A program made the translations under genes and the position numbers. A stretch of 64,000 nt of DNA from Ruegeria_C sp041537905 (GTDB lineage: Bacteria > Pseudomonadota > Alphaproteobacteria > Rhodobacterales > Rhodobacteraceae): assembly GCF_041537905.1 (NCBI RefSeq), contig NZ_JBGRUO010000008.1, positions 62,001-126,000 of the forward strand. Reading direction: 5' to 3'. Each line of letters starts with the position of its first letter. Positions within the stretch are counted from its first letter, which is position 1. Shown in pieces: positions 36,118-44,111 of the stretch. The notes under the pieces were generated by a model. That model did no database searches. It saw only the letters and a list, made by a program, of their open reading frames with translations, and was not told the DNA's origin.

Positions 36118-36777
36118 TCAGATCGCGGTATAGAGGCCCAGCCCGCCGACAAGGATCAGGCTCAGCGCCCAGAGGATTTCCAGGTCGAACCAGCCTTTCG
36201 ACAGGAACCGCAAGCCCAGCCAACGGTAGACGGCAAAGGCGATCGTGCCTCCGGCCAGCAGCATAGCGCCGGTGTGCAGCAGGGCCACGCCTAGCGTCAG
36301 CCCGGCATTGCGCGCCATCAGTTCCGAGGCGGCCAGATGCCCGGTATCCAACTCGTCGATCTTGCACAGGCCCAGATAGATCGGCACCAGCATCAGCGCG
36401 GCCCCATGGGCCAGCGCCACCAGAAACGACCACAGCGCCAGCCGCGAGGGCGGCACCCGCGCCAGAAAGCGTGGATGCTTGCGGGTGACCAGAATCCAGC
36501 AGCCCCAGAGCACGACGATGCCACCGGTTGCCAGACGCAATTCGCGTTCATAAGACACCAGCGCAGTCATCGCCGAGAGCGGCAGCAAAATCGCCAGCAT
36601 TGCCAGGAAATGCCCCAACGCCAGCGCGCCAAGCGCGGTGAACAGCGCGCCCTGGCGGCGTTCCATCAGCGACGAGGACACTGCCAGCGGCCATCCCATG
36701 CCGGGATTGGCGCCGTGATAAAGACCGCTCAGAACCACCGCCAGCCAGAGCGCGGCGGTGGTCATGTCAGGGCTCAA
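36118..36777 (-). CDS. Six-helix membrane protein linked to mtoX
   Basis: The protein has 219 residues and about six membrane helices. The first contains a conserved-looking LSGLYHGANPGMGWPLAV motif with histidine (near residues 17-34), and more His and Cys residues lie in membrane helices (AHGAAL, LGLCK). The pattern resembles metal or small-anion transporters of the NicO/TauE type, but no family is certain. It starts three bases after the mtoX stop, so it is co-transcribed and probably supports that enzyme, for example by metal supply or sulfur export. Confidence 0.72.
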   Translation of the reverse strand: MSPDMTTAALWLAVVLSGLYHGANPGMGWPLAVSSSLMERRQGALFTALGALALGHFLAMLAILLPLSAMTALVSYERELRLATGGIVVLWGCWILVTRKHPRFLARVPPSRLALWSFLVALAHGAALMLVPIYLGLCKIDELDTGHLAASELMARNAGLTLGVALLHTGAMLLAGGTIAFAVYRWLGLRFLSKGWFDLEILWALSLILVGGLGLYTAI

Positions 36778-36780
36778 CGA

Positions 36781-38181
36781 TCAGGCCGAGGGATAGCAGA
36801 AACTGTCGGTCGAACAGTCGCCACCCTCCAGCCGGATCTGATGCGAGCGATAGCCGTCCGGGAAATCGACCCAGAAGCTTTCATCCAGCGTCAGGCCGCC
36901 ATTCTCGCCAACATTCGCCATCACCATCGCCGCGCCCTCGTCATCGGGATAGAACTGATCATCCCAGGTCGAATAGAGCGAATTGGTCCAGTAGACGCGT
37001 TTGCCGTCGCGGCTGATCTCGACCATCTGCGGGCCATAGCCAAAGTCTTTCCCATTGGGATGTTTGGTCTTTTTGACGATGCCGCCAATCTCGACCTTGC
37101 CGGCCAGCACCGGGTTCATCGGGTCCGAGACATCGTATTGATGCATCTCGCCCAGCCCCCAGCAGGCGACATAGAGATATTTGTCGTCCAGGCTCAGGTC
37201 GATATCGGTGACCAGCGGCGGCACGGCCGAGAAGCCTTTGAGCAATTCGGGCAGGTCATCGGGATCGGCCGGCACCGGATCGATGGTGATGGTCTTCTTG
37301 GCCTCGAACGTGCCATCCGCGTTGCGCCACCAGGTAAAAATCGCGCCTTGCAGGTTGGTGGTGTCGACCACCACACCACAAAAGCCGTACTCCTTGGACG
37401 GGTCATGGGCTGGGCGGATTTCCAACGCCATCTGGTGGTTTGCGCCCAGATCGATCGTCTGGATGTTCTTGCGCCCGCGCAGGTCCCAGAAATGGATCGA
37501 ATGGCCGTATTTGTTAGACAGCAGGTCCTCGGCCACGATACCGTTTTCAAACTGCGGCGGCAGGCCCCATTCTGAACTGACCATGTAGTCGCGCGGCAGG
37601 TTCCACCAGAAATCATAGTGCTTGTCCTGCACGCCGCGATCCATCTCGTAACGGCCCAGAATCTCGAAGCTTTCGCAATCCATGATGAAGATACCCGGCG
37701 GTCCGTCAGTGCCGTCTTCGCCGCCGCCGCCCAGGGTCGAGACATAGATGCCTTCGGGCCCGCAATGGATCGTGTGGGGGCGGGAATAGCCGGTCTTGGC
37801 GAACACCTCTTCGGGTTCGATGATCTTGTGGATCTTGGCCTTGAGCGGTTCTTTCACGTCGATCACATAGATCCGGGACGAGCGGATACCCGGAATGATG
37901 AGATAGCGGCGCTCCAGAAAGGCGTGACCCGACAGCGGCGACAGTGCCGAGGAACAGGCGTTCCAGCCGAAATGATGAAACTCATCGCCGGTATTGGGCA
38001 TGATGACCGAATGCACGATCTTGCCATACGTTGACGAGGTGGGGTCCACGTCAACCACCGCCAGACCGTCAGGTTGCGACCCGTCCGGACTGAGCATGAG
38101 CGTAAAGGCCAGTGTTTCTGCCGGGGCCTCCATCGCCAGCCGGGGGGATGGATGAAAGGTAGGGTCCGGTCGTAAATTCAT
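36781..38181 (-). CDS. mtoX: Selenium-binding protein 56 / methanethiol oxidase
   Basis: The ATG at 38181 follows GGGAG and gives 466 residues; another ATG 21 bases upstream is possible. The protein has the seven-bladed SBP56 propeller pattern (LMLSPDGSQPDGL, HHFGWNACSSAL with the conserved Cys, HCGPEGIYVSTLGG, YMVSSEWGLPP, and CWGLGEMHQYDVSDP). Bacterial members oxidise methanethiol to formaldehyde, hydrogen sulfide and peroxide, using copper. Roseobacters produce methanethiol from DMSP demethylation. No Tat or Sec signal is visible here. The downstream membrane gene is the only partner at this locus; the MauG/SCO1 genes of some clusters are absent. Confidence 0.88.
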   Translation of the reverse strand: MNLRPDPTFHPSPRLAMEAPAETLAFTLMLSPDGSQPDGLAVVDVDPTSSTYGKIVHSVIMPNTGDEFHHFGWNACSSALSPLSGHAFLERRYLIIPGIRSSRIYVIDVKEPLKAKIHKIIEPEEVFAKTGYSRPHTIHCGPEGIYVSTLGGGGEDGTDGPPGIFIMDCESFEILGRYEMDRGVQDKHYDFWWNLPRDYMVSSEWGLPPQFENGIVAEDLLSNKYGHSIHFWDLRGRKNIQTIDLGANHQMALEIRPAHDPSKEYGFCGVVVDTTNLQGAIFTWWRNADGTFEAKKTITIDPVPADPDDLPELLKGFSAVPPLVTDIDLSLDDKYLYVACWGLGEMHQYDVSDPMNPVLAGKVEIGGIVKKTKHPNGKDFGYGPQMVEISRDGKRVYWTNSLYSTWDDQFYPDDEGAAMVMANVGENGGLTLDESFWVDFPDGYRSHQIRLEGGDCSTDSFCYPSA

Positions 38182-38346
38182 GAATTCTCTCCCTAAGTTC
38201 AAATTCGCATGCTTTGCGCCAAACTGGCCCAGGTGCTGCGTACCCGTCCTCCAACCTGGATATGGTCGGTGCCGGGCTTTGTTCAGGTCAAGGAGAATTT
38301 CGTGGGGTGCGACTTTGGTCTGTGGTCGGAGCGCGCGTCTTCACAA

Positions 38347-38379
38347 CGAAAAACGCCCCGCGCGTAAGGCAGGGCGTTT
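38347..38379 (-). terminator. Rho-independent terminator after infC
   Basis: The stem AAACGCCC / GGGCGTTT (38351-38358 with 38372-38379) lies 25 bases beyond the infC stop on the minus strand. The minus-strand RNA then runs TTTTTCG. Confidence 0.75.
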
Positions 38380-38403
38380 CGAATAAATCGTATGACAGGT
38401 GGG

Positions 38404-38952
38404 TTACTTTTGCGGCAGAGGCCCGATCAGCATGATCATCTGACGGCCTTCCATCTTGGGAAAATTCTCGACCTTGCCGATTTCCTTGGTGTCCTCGGCC
38501 ACCCGTTCCAGCAACTCGCGGCCCAAGTTCTGGTGCGCCATCTCGCGGCCACGGAAACGCAGGGTGACCTTCACCTTGTCGCCGTTTTCCAGAAACTTGA
38601 ACACGTTGCGCATCTTGACTTCATAGTCATGCGTGTCCGTGTTCGGGCGGAATTTGACTTCTTTGATCTCGATGATCTTCTGCTTCTTGCGCGCTTCGCT
38701 TTCGCGCTTTTGCTGCTCATATTTGAACTTGCCGAAATCCATGATCTTGCAGACCGGCGGGTTCGCATTGGGAGAGATCTCAACCAGATCCAGACCGGCA
38801 TCAACCGCCATGTCGATGGCGCGTGCAGGCGTCACGACACCAACGTTCTCACCATCTGCGCCGATCAGGCGAATTTCGTTGGCACGGATCTTTTCGTTGA
38901 CGCGCGGGCCAGTGTCTCGTTGCGGCGGCGCGTTGTGAGGTCTGCGAGCTAT
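38404..38952 (-). CDS. infC: Translation initiation factor IF-3, probable ATA start
   Basis: The 182-residue protein begins at codon ATA (38950-38952), giving (M)ARRPHNAPPQ and matching the conserved N-terminal tail that precedes RVNEKIRANEIRLIG. Both IF-3 domains are complete (the central KKQKIIEIKEVKFRPNTD linker and LRFRGREMAHQ are visible). AAAGGA lies eight bases upstream of the ATA. No ATG is found between that site and residue 50; the upstream ATG at 39009 would add a 19-residue non-conserved extension. IF-3 proofreads start codons and is known in E. coli to repress itself through its own AUU start, so an ATA here would allow the same feedback. Confidence 0.93.
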   Translation of the reverse strand: MARRPHNAPPQRDTGPRVNEKIRANEIRLIGADGENVGVVTPARAIDMAVDAGLDLVEISPNANPPVCKIMDFGKFKYEQQKRESEARKKQKIIEIKEVKFRPNTDTHDYEVKMRNVFKFLENGDKVKVTLRFRGREMAHQNLGRELLERVAEDTKEIGKVENFPKMEGRQMIMLIGPLPQK

Positions 38953-38966
38953 GGGTTCAATCCTTT
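38953..38966 (-). promoter_or_regulatory. Ribosome site deciding the non-AUG infC start
   Basis: On the minus strand AAAGGA (38961-38966) is followed by an eight-base spacer TTGAACCC and then ATA. The nearby ATT codon would have zero spacing, so ATA is preferred. Confidence 0.7.
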
Positions 38967-39206
38967 GATGGTTGCAGCTGAAAGTGCCGGGAAAATAGCG
39001 CTCTGTCACCAGTGATTCAAGCGGTTAGCGCCATATGCCGGTGTGCTGCGTACATTTCAAGAGGCGATTACCTGCCGACGCAGCCCGGTCTGGCGCGATG
39101 GTGTGGTATCATGCGGTTTTCCCCCTTGTGTCCGCTTGGGAATCCAACCACTTGATTGCCAGGCGCCAATGCAAAGGGCGTTGTGCAGAAAACAGGAAAA
39201 ACAGTA

Positions 39207-39800
39207 ATGAAACCAATTGTTGTCTTGATCATTCTCGCAGGGCTCGCAGCGGGTGGCTATTTCTATTTCAACGCACAGTCCGAGGGTGCAGGCGAAGAGG
39301 CCGCCACGCCGGAGGCTGCCGCTGAAACCGCCACGGAGGAGGCCGAAACCGCCGCTGAAACCGCTGAAGAATCGGTTGAAGAGGCCGTCGAAAACGCCGG
39401 CGAGGCCGTGGAAGAGGCGGCGGAAGACGTTAAGGAAGCGGTTGATGACGCGGTTGATACTGCCACCGAGGCTGCGAGCGATGCCGTAGATGCAACCACA
39501 GATGCCGCAAGCGATACCGCCGATGCCGCAACTGACGCGGCAAGCGATGCTGTCGACGCGGCAAGCGACACCGCCAGCGATGCTGCGGATGCGGTTTCGG
39601 ATGCAGCCTCTGACGCTGCAACAACCGCGGGCGAGACCGTGAGCGATGTGACCGACGCTGCCACTGATGCTGCAAGCGATGCGGCAGATGCGGCAAGTGA
39701 CGCGGCAGATGCGGTCAACGATTCGGTCTCGGATGCGCTTGGCACGGGAAGTGACGCCGCCACTGGCACGACCGACGACACGACCACATCGGGCAACTGA
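39207..39800 (+). CDS. Membrane-anchored acidic Ala/Asp repeat protein
   Basis: The ATG at 39207 (AGGAAAAACAGTA upstream) gives 197 residues. An N-terminal helix (residues 4-22) could be a signal anchor or cleaved signal. The rest is built of short repeats of the type DAASDAADA and EEAAE, first Glu-rich then Asp-rich, and should be an extended acidic helix. It looks like a periplasmic spacer or LEA-like desiccation/salt protein; no catalytic function is visible. The end carries TGTTDDTTTSGN. A bidirectional terminator follows. Confidence 0.75.
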   Translation: MKPIVVLIILAGLAAGGYFYFNAQSEGAGEEAATPEAAAETATEEAETAAETAEESVEEAVENAGEAVEEAAEDVKEAVDDAVDTATEAASDAVDATTDAASDTADAATDAASDAVDAASDTASDAADAVSDAASDAATTAGETVSDVTDAATDAASDAADAASDAADAVNDSVSDALGTGSDAATGTTDDTTTSGN

Positions 39801-39814
39801 TACCCGGAAAGCAA

Positions 39815-39858
39815 AAAGGGGCCGCGTTCTGAACAGGTACGCGGCCCTTCTTTTTTGG
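39815..39858. terminator. Bidirectional rho-independent terminator
   Basis: The stem GGGCCGCGT / ACGCGGCCC (39819-39827 with 39839-39847), 11-base loop, is flanked by A5 upstream and TTCTTTTTT downstream. It serves the repeat-protein gene on the plus strand and the RTX gene on the minus strand. Confidence 0.85.
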
Positions 39859-39905
39859 TTGGGCGCTTAGGCTAAAAGAGCCTTCTCGATACCACCGCTC
39901 AGCAC

Positions 39906-41867
39906 CTAGCCCAGAAACACAAAATTCGCTTCTTGGGCGATATCGTCGACGCTCACGCCATCGATCTGCACGCTCAATGCAAGCGGGTGGTCAAGATCGG
40001 CAATCTCGACCGTCACACCGCCGCCATTGGAGGTGAAACTCAGGTCATCAAAGGCAAGGCCTTCTCCTTCCACCACAATCCTGTCCAGTCCAAGTTCGAA
40101 ATCAACGATCTGATCTTTCCCGTGTTTCGCCTTGAAAACAAAAAAGTCAGAGCCGCTGCCACCATTCAGAGTGTCGTTGCCCAGGCCGCCTCGTATCGAG
40201 TCGTTGTCCGCGCCGCCAAACAGCACATCCGCGCCCGACCCGCCGAAGATCACATCGTTTCCGTCCCCTCCAAACACCCTGTCTTTGCCGGAGCCGCCAC
40301 CCAGATAATCGCCGCCCGTACCGCCGCCCAAAGCGTCCTCTCCGTCGCCTCCATAGGCGGTATCAGCGCCATCACCGCCCATGAGCCTGTCATTTCCATG
40401 ATTACCCTGAAGCCGGTCCGCTCCCTCATCGCCGCTTTGCCAGTCAGCACCATTTCCGCCCAGCAACACATCGTCGCCTTGCCCGCCAAGCAGACTGTCA
40501 TTCTGGTTGCCACCGGACAGAAAATCATTGCCCGCTCCGCCATCCAGCGCGTCGTTGCCGTTGCCGCCATCCAGGCTGTCGGCCCCGTCTTCGCCGGACA
40601 AACTATCGTTGCCTGCTTGACCAAAAAGCTGATCTTGCCCCGCGCGACCGAACAGAGTGTCTTCGCCCCCCGCGCCAAACAGAGCGTCGCGAAAATCCCC
40701 ACCGTAGACTTCGTTTGCGTCGTTGTTGCCCCGGAACGTCAACCGATCCACGCCGAGGAGTTGAATTCTGGGCCCAGACCAAGCCGCTCCAAACATCTCT
40801 GGCAATTCATCGTAGCCATCGTGCACATCGAAATAGACCGCGCCCGAGAAAGCAGATATGTCGATAATTGCATGGTCCCTGCCAAACCCGGCTACCCAAT
40901 AATAATTCCAGTCGGCATCGTGCAGCCCAAGTTCAAGCGTCACATTTCCTGCTTCGGTCTCAAGATAGAGATACTCGAAATCATCCAGGATCAACCCGTT
41001 GGACACCGTAGATCTGCCGCCGGGATTAAATTTGATCAGATGGTCCTCCTCGCCCTCCAGAACGAGCAACAACAGGTCGTTTCCGCTGCCCCCATCGGCA
41101 TATTCTTTGGACGGGTCTTCGAAGGCTTCATGATGCAGAGAGACAGTGTCATTCCCGGATCCTGCCAATAGCCATTCCTGACCAATCCATCCGCCGGCAA
41201 GAACATCGTCGCCCGCGCCACCGATCAGCGTGTCGTTCCCAAAATCCCCGAACAGGGAGTCATTGCCTCCGTTGCCAAAGATGACGTCATCACCGAAACC
41301 TGCCCAGATCTCATCATTGCCCCCATTGCCAACGATGGTGTCATCTCCGTCAATTCCCCAAATCTCATCATCGCCCTGGGCGCCTATGATGTGAAGCGCC
41401 TCTACGTCGGTTGCTTCCGGGCTGTCCGCATACCATGTCAGTTCCAGAGCAACGGATCCAAGGCTTTTGATCAACCCCTCTTCCTGAGTCCAATTCAGGT
41501 AAATATTGTTTGACCCGGAATTGGAGAGGTCGAGCACGATCACATCGTCGCCCGAGCCGCCCAGGATACGGATTGGATCGTTGATCACAGCATCGGGCGG
41601 TATTTCAACGTCTTGTGACGTCGGTATCGGTGAGGGAAACCCCGGCGGAGCAATGAGGCTCACCTCGAACCGATCATCTCCCTCACCACCCTCAAGGGTG
41701 TCACGACCGGTACCCGACTGTATCGTGTCGTTTCCAGCGCCACCCCGGATCAGATCATCGCCGGCTGATCCCAGGATGCTGTCATTCCCACCCAGACCGA
41801 GAATTGTGTCATTGCCGTTGGTTCCGGCAAGTGTTTCGCCCAATGTCGTCCCGGTTACCAATGCCAC
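39906..41867 (-). CDS. RTX (hemolysin-type calcium-binding repeat) protein
   Basis: The 653-residue protein contains two blocks of GGxGxDxLx nonapeptide repeats: about residues 20-75 (NDTILGLGGNDSILG, DDLIRGGAGNDTI) and about 380-590 (NDSLSGEDGADSLDGGNGND and similar). A non-repeat middle region spans 75-375. The C-terminus ends AQEANFVFLG, typical of an uncleaved type I secretion signal. No catalytic domain is recognisable, so a secreted structural, adhesive or S-layer-like calcium-binding role is likely. No type I exporter genes are adjacent. Confidence 0.85.
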   Translation of the reverse strand: MALVTGTTLGETLAGTNGNDTILGLGGNDSILGSAGDDLIRGGAGNDTIQSGTGRDTLEGGEGDDRFEVSLIAPPGFPSPIPTSQDVEIPPDAVINDPIRILGGSGDDVIVLDLSNSGSNNIYLNWTQEEGLIKSLGSVALELTWYADSPEATDVEALHIIGAQGDDEIWGIDGDDTIVGNGGNDEIWAGFGDDVIFGNGGNDSLFGDFGNDTLIGGAGDDVLAGGWIGQEWLLAGSGNDTVSLHHEAFEDPSKEYADGGSGNDLLLLVLEGEEDHLIKFNPGGRSTVSNGLILDDFEYLYLETEAGNVTLELGLHDADWNYYWVAGFGRDHAIIDISAFSGAVYFDVHDGYDELPEMFGAAWSGPRIQLLGVDRLTFRGNNDANEVYGGDFRDALFGAGGEDTLFGRAGQDQLFGQAGNDSLSGEDGADSLDGGNGNDALDGGAGNDFLSGGNQNDSLLGGQGDDVLLGGNGADWQSGDEGADRLQGNHGNDRLMGGDGADTAYGGDGEDALGGGTGGDYLGGGSGKDRVFGGDGNDVIFGGSGADVLFGGADNDSIRGGLGNDTLNGGSGSDFFVFKAKHGKDQIVDFELGLDRIVVEGEGLAFDDLSFTSNGGGVTVEIADLDHPLALSVQIDGVSVDDIAQEANFVFLG

Positions 41868-41955
41868 CTTGAAACCCTCTGATGCTAAACCGCGTCTGTT
41901 TCGCTAGAAACAGAGGAAATCAGGCAAATTTATGACTCCTTAGGGTTGAAATAGA

Positions 41956-41982
41956 AAAAGCCGCGCATCATGGCGCGGCTTC
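41956..41982 (-). terminator. Rho-independent terminator after fpr
   Basis: The stem AAGCCGCGC / GCGCGGCTT (41958-41966 with 41973-41981), six-base loop, gives a minus-strand transcript ending in TTTTTC. It lies just beyond the fpr stop. Confidence 0.8.
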
Positions 41983-42006
41983 CCTCAAATCCTGTGGTGT
42001 GGCCGG

Positions 42007-42837
42007 TCAGCCGACAAAGGCTTTTTCGACCACAAATTCCTTGGGTTCGGAATTGGCACCTTCGCGCAGGCCGAACTCTTCGAGGATCGCCTTGATGTCA
42101 TGGTTGAACGCGAGGCTGCCGCAGACCATGGCGCGATCACTTTCCGGCGCAATACCCTCGATGCCCAGATCGGCAAACACCGTGCCATCCTTCAGCAGAG
42201 TGGTGATACGGCCCATCTTGGGGCTCTCTTCGCGGGTGGTGGTGGGGTAATACCGAATCTTCTTGTGGAAATCCGCGCCCATCAGCTCGGCCAGCATCTC
42301 GTCCTGCTTGATGTCTTCGATCAGTTGCCGGCCATATTCCAGCTCTGCCACTTCGCGGCAGGTATGGGTGATGATGATCTCGTCATAATCCTCATAGGTC
42401 TGCGGCTCGCGCAGCAGCGAGGCGAAAGGCGCAAAGCCGGTACCAGTGGCAAAGAACCACAGCCGCTTGCCCGGCAGCAGGGCGTCATGCACCAGCGTGC
42501 CCACGGGCTTGGGCCGCAGGATGATCTGATCGCCGGGCTTGATATGCTGCAGCTTCGAGGTCAGCGGGCCGTCCTGCACCTTGATCGAGTAGAACTCCAA
42601 CTCGTCGTCCCAGGAAGGCGAGGCGATGGAATAGGCGCGCAGCAGTGGCTTGCCATTGTCGCCCAGCAGGCCGATCATCACGAACTCGCCCGAGCGGAAA
42701 CGCAAGGAGGCGGGGCGCGATACCTTGAACGAGAACAGGCTGTCGGTCCAGTGCTTCACATCCAGCACGGTTTGCGCGTCGGGCAGGACGGGGGCCTTTA
42801 CGGCGGTGGCTTCGGTCACGGATTTCATCTCTGTCAT
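42007..42837 (-). CDS. fpr: Ferredoxin-NADP reductase
   Basis: The 276-residue FAD protein has the FAD-binding RAYSIASPSWDDELEF (near residue 68) and the NADP-binding FFATGTGFAPFASLLR (near 128) of the bacterial subclass I Fpr. The C-terminal segment is AFVG. It passes electrons from NADPH to ferredoxin, which feeds sulfite reductase. It lies downstream of the cys operon but is separated by a terminator at 42897-42918, so it has its own promoter or relies on readthrough. Confidence 0.93.
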   Translation of the reverse strand: MTEMKSVTEATAVKAPVLPDAQTVLDVKHWTDSLFSFKVSRPASLRFRSGEFVMIGLLGDNGKPLLRAYSIASPSWDDELEFYSIKVQDGPLTSKLQHIKPGDQIILRPKPVGTLVHDALLPGKRLWFFATGTGFAPFASLLREPQTYEDYDEIIITHTCREVAELEYGRQLIEDIKQDEMLAELMGADFHKKIRYYPTTTREESPKMGRITTLLKDGTVFADLGIEGIAPESDRAMVCGSLAFNHDIKAILEEFGLREGANSEPKEFVVEKAFVG

Positions 42838-42896
42838 CGTTTCACTATCCGGTCAGCTAAACCGGCATCTCCGTTTAATCTTTGATCCAAGTCAGG

Positions 42897-42918
42897 AAAA
42901 GGGGCATCTTGCCCCTTT
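42897..42918 (-). terminator. Rho-independent terminator after the cys operon
   Basis: The stem AAAGGGGCA / TGCCCCTTT (42898-42906 with 42910-42918) with a three-base loop, followed on the minus strand by TCC. It sits between DUF934 and fpr and may act partly in both directions. Confidence 0.75.
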
Positions 42919-42945
42919 GTGGTCACAAGCTGGCGATAGGCGGGC

Positions 42946-43353
42946 TCAGCCGCGCAGGCGGGCCTGGTAATTGTGGTCCTGCCAGTCGGCGCGGGCCAGC
43001 CACTGATCCTCAGGCTGGCGGTTGGCGAGGGCCTGGTCGATCTCGACCTCATCAAAGCCGCTGCGGCGTGCCATGGCATATTGGTCGGCCAGCACATGCC
43101 CCTTGGCGCGCAGGCGACCGGCATAACCTTTCAGGCGCAGAACGCGCGCGATGGTAAAGCCGCGCCCATCTGCGGAGGATGGAAAATCGACGCGCACCAT
43201 CTGGGCGCTGCCCAGGCGGTCAATCAGCTCATCCGGGTCGGTGTCTGAGGCCACGTCGAGCGACACCACATCATTTGCGGCGTCATCCAGCGTGACATAG
43301 CCGTCGGTCCAGTCATCGGGGGCGAAGCCCTCATCAGTCACGATTACATTCAT
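42946..43353 (-). CDS. DUF934 protein of the assimilatory sulfur operon
   Basis: The ATG at 43353 gives a 135-residue protein that overlaps the cysH stop by four bases. The C-terminal half has the family segment GRGFTIARVLRLKGYAGRLRA (near residue 60) and FDEVEIDQALANRQPEDQWL. DUF934 proteins are almost always found with sulfite reductase genes; they are thought to assist it, but no reaction is established. No cofactor motif is seen. Confidence 0.88.
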   Translation of the reverse strand: MNVIVTDEGFAPDDWTDGYVTLDDAANDVVSLDVASDTDPDELIDRLGSAQMVRVDFPSSADGRGFTIARVLRLKGYAGRLRAKGHVLADQYAMARRSGFDEVEIDQALANRQPEDQWLARADWQDHNYQARLRG

Positions 43354-44111
43354 GTTTTCTCTCCGGCGCGCACCATCTTGCCATCGACAAAATGGATGCC
43401 GCATTCTTCCTTGTTCTGATCGCGCCAGCGTCCGGCACGGGGGTCTTCGCCCTCTTTGACCGGCGAGGTGCAGGGCGCACAGCCGATCGAGGGGTATCCA
43501 TTCGCCACCAGCGGATGCCGGGGCAGGCGGTTTTCGTCCATATAGGCGCGCACGTCTTCGGGTGCCCAATGGGCCAGCGGGTTGACCTTGATGCGCCCGG
43601 TGCCGTCTTCAACTTCGAAAAAGTCGAGCGCGGCGCGGGTGCCGGCCTGAAACCGCTTGCGTCCGGTGATCCAGCCGTCAAAACCCTTGAGCGCACGCTG
43701 CAGCGGGATCGTCTTGCGCAGCGTGCAGCAGGCATCGGTATCGCGCAGCCGCAAGGCGCCATAGGGGTCGTCGCGGGCCACATCTTCGTCCGAGGCGCGG
43801 ATGATCTGCACGTTGCGCAGCCCAAGCCGTTCGCTCACCTCCTGCTGGTAGACCAGCGTTTCGGTGAACAGCATCTGCGTGTCCACAAACAGCACCGGTA
43901 TATCCTTGTCGACCACCGCCGCCATATGCAGCAACACCACCGACTCGGCCCCGAAGCTGGAGACCAGCGCCAGATGCCCGGCCTCCTGCAGCGCGCCATG
44001 CATCACGTCATGGGCGCTGTGGTGGCGGAATCGGGTGTTGAGCGCCTCAACCTTTTCGGTCAGGGCGCAGCGTTCAGCCCCCAGCTCGGTCTGGATTTCA
44101 TCAAGCGGCAT
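43350..44111 (-). CDS. cysH: Assimilatory adenylyl-sulfate (APS-type) reductase
   Basis: The ATG at 44111 gives 253 residues. The ATP-pyrophosphatase-like fold starts with LVSSFGAESVVLLH (near residue 47). The paired cysteines DACCTLRK (near 123) and GCAPCTSP (near 210), with ECGIHF at the end, give the CC..CxxC pattern that binds a [4Fe-4S] cluster. This marks the enzyme as an APS reductase rather than the cluster-free PAPS type of E. coli. It makes sulfite for CysI. The start overlaps the cysI end by 11 bases. Confidence 0.92.
   Translation of the reverse strand: MPLDEIQTELGAERCALTEKVEALNTRFRHHSAHDVMHGALQEAGHLALVSSFGAESVVLLHMAAVVDKDIPVLFVDTQMLFTETLVYQQEVSERLGLRNVQIIRASDEDVARDDPYGALRLRDTDACCTLRKTIPLQRALKGFDGWITGRKRFQAGTRAALDFFEVEDGTGRIKVNPLAHWAPEDVRAYMDENRLPRHPLVANGYPSIGCAPCTSPVKEGEDPRAGRWRDQNKEECGIHFVDGKMVRAGEKT

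Noticed and set aside
39263..39814. Minus-strand Ala/Ser-rich 183-codon frame
   Set aside because: It is the reverse complement of the Ala/Asp repeats in the plus-strand gene, which has a proper start, ribosome site and signal anchor.
39933..41171. 412-codon plus-strand open frame with repeats
   Set aside because: It mirrors the RTX nonapeptide repeats on the other strand; its repetitiveness comes from the real gene.
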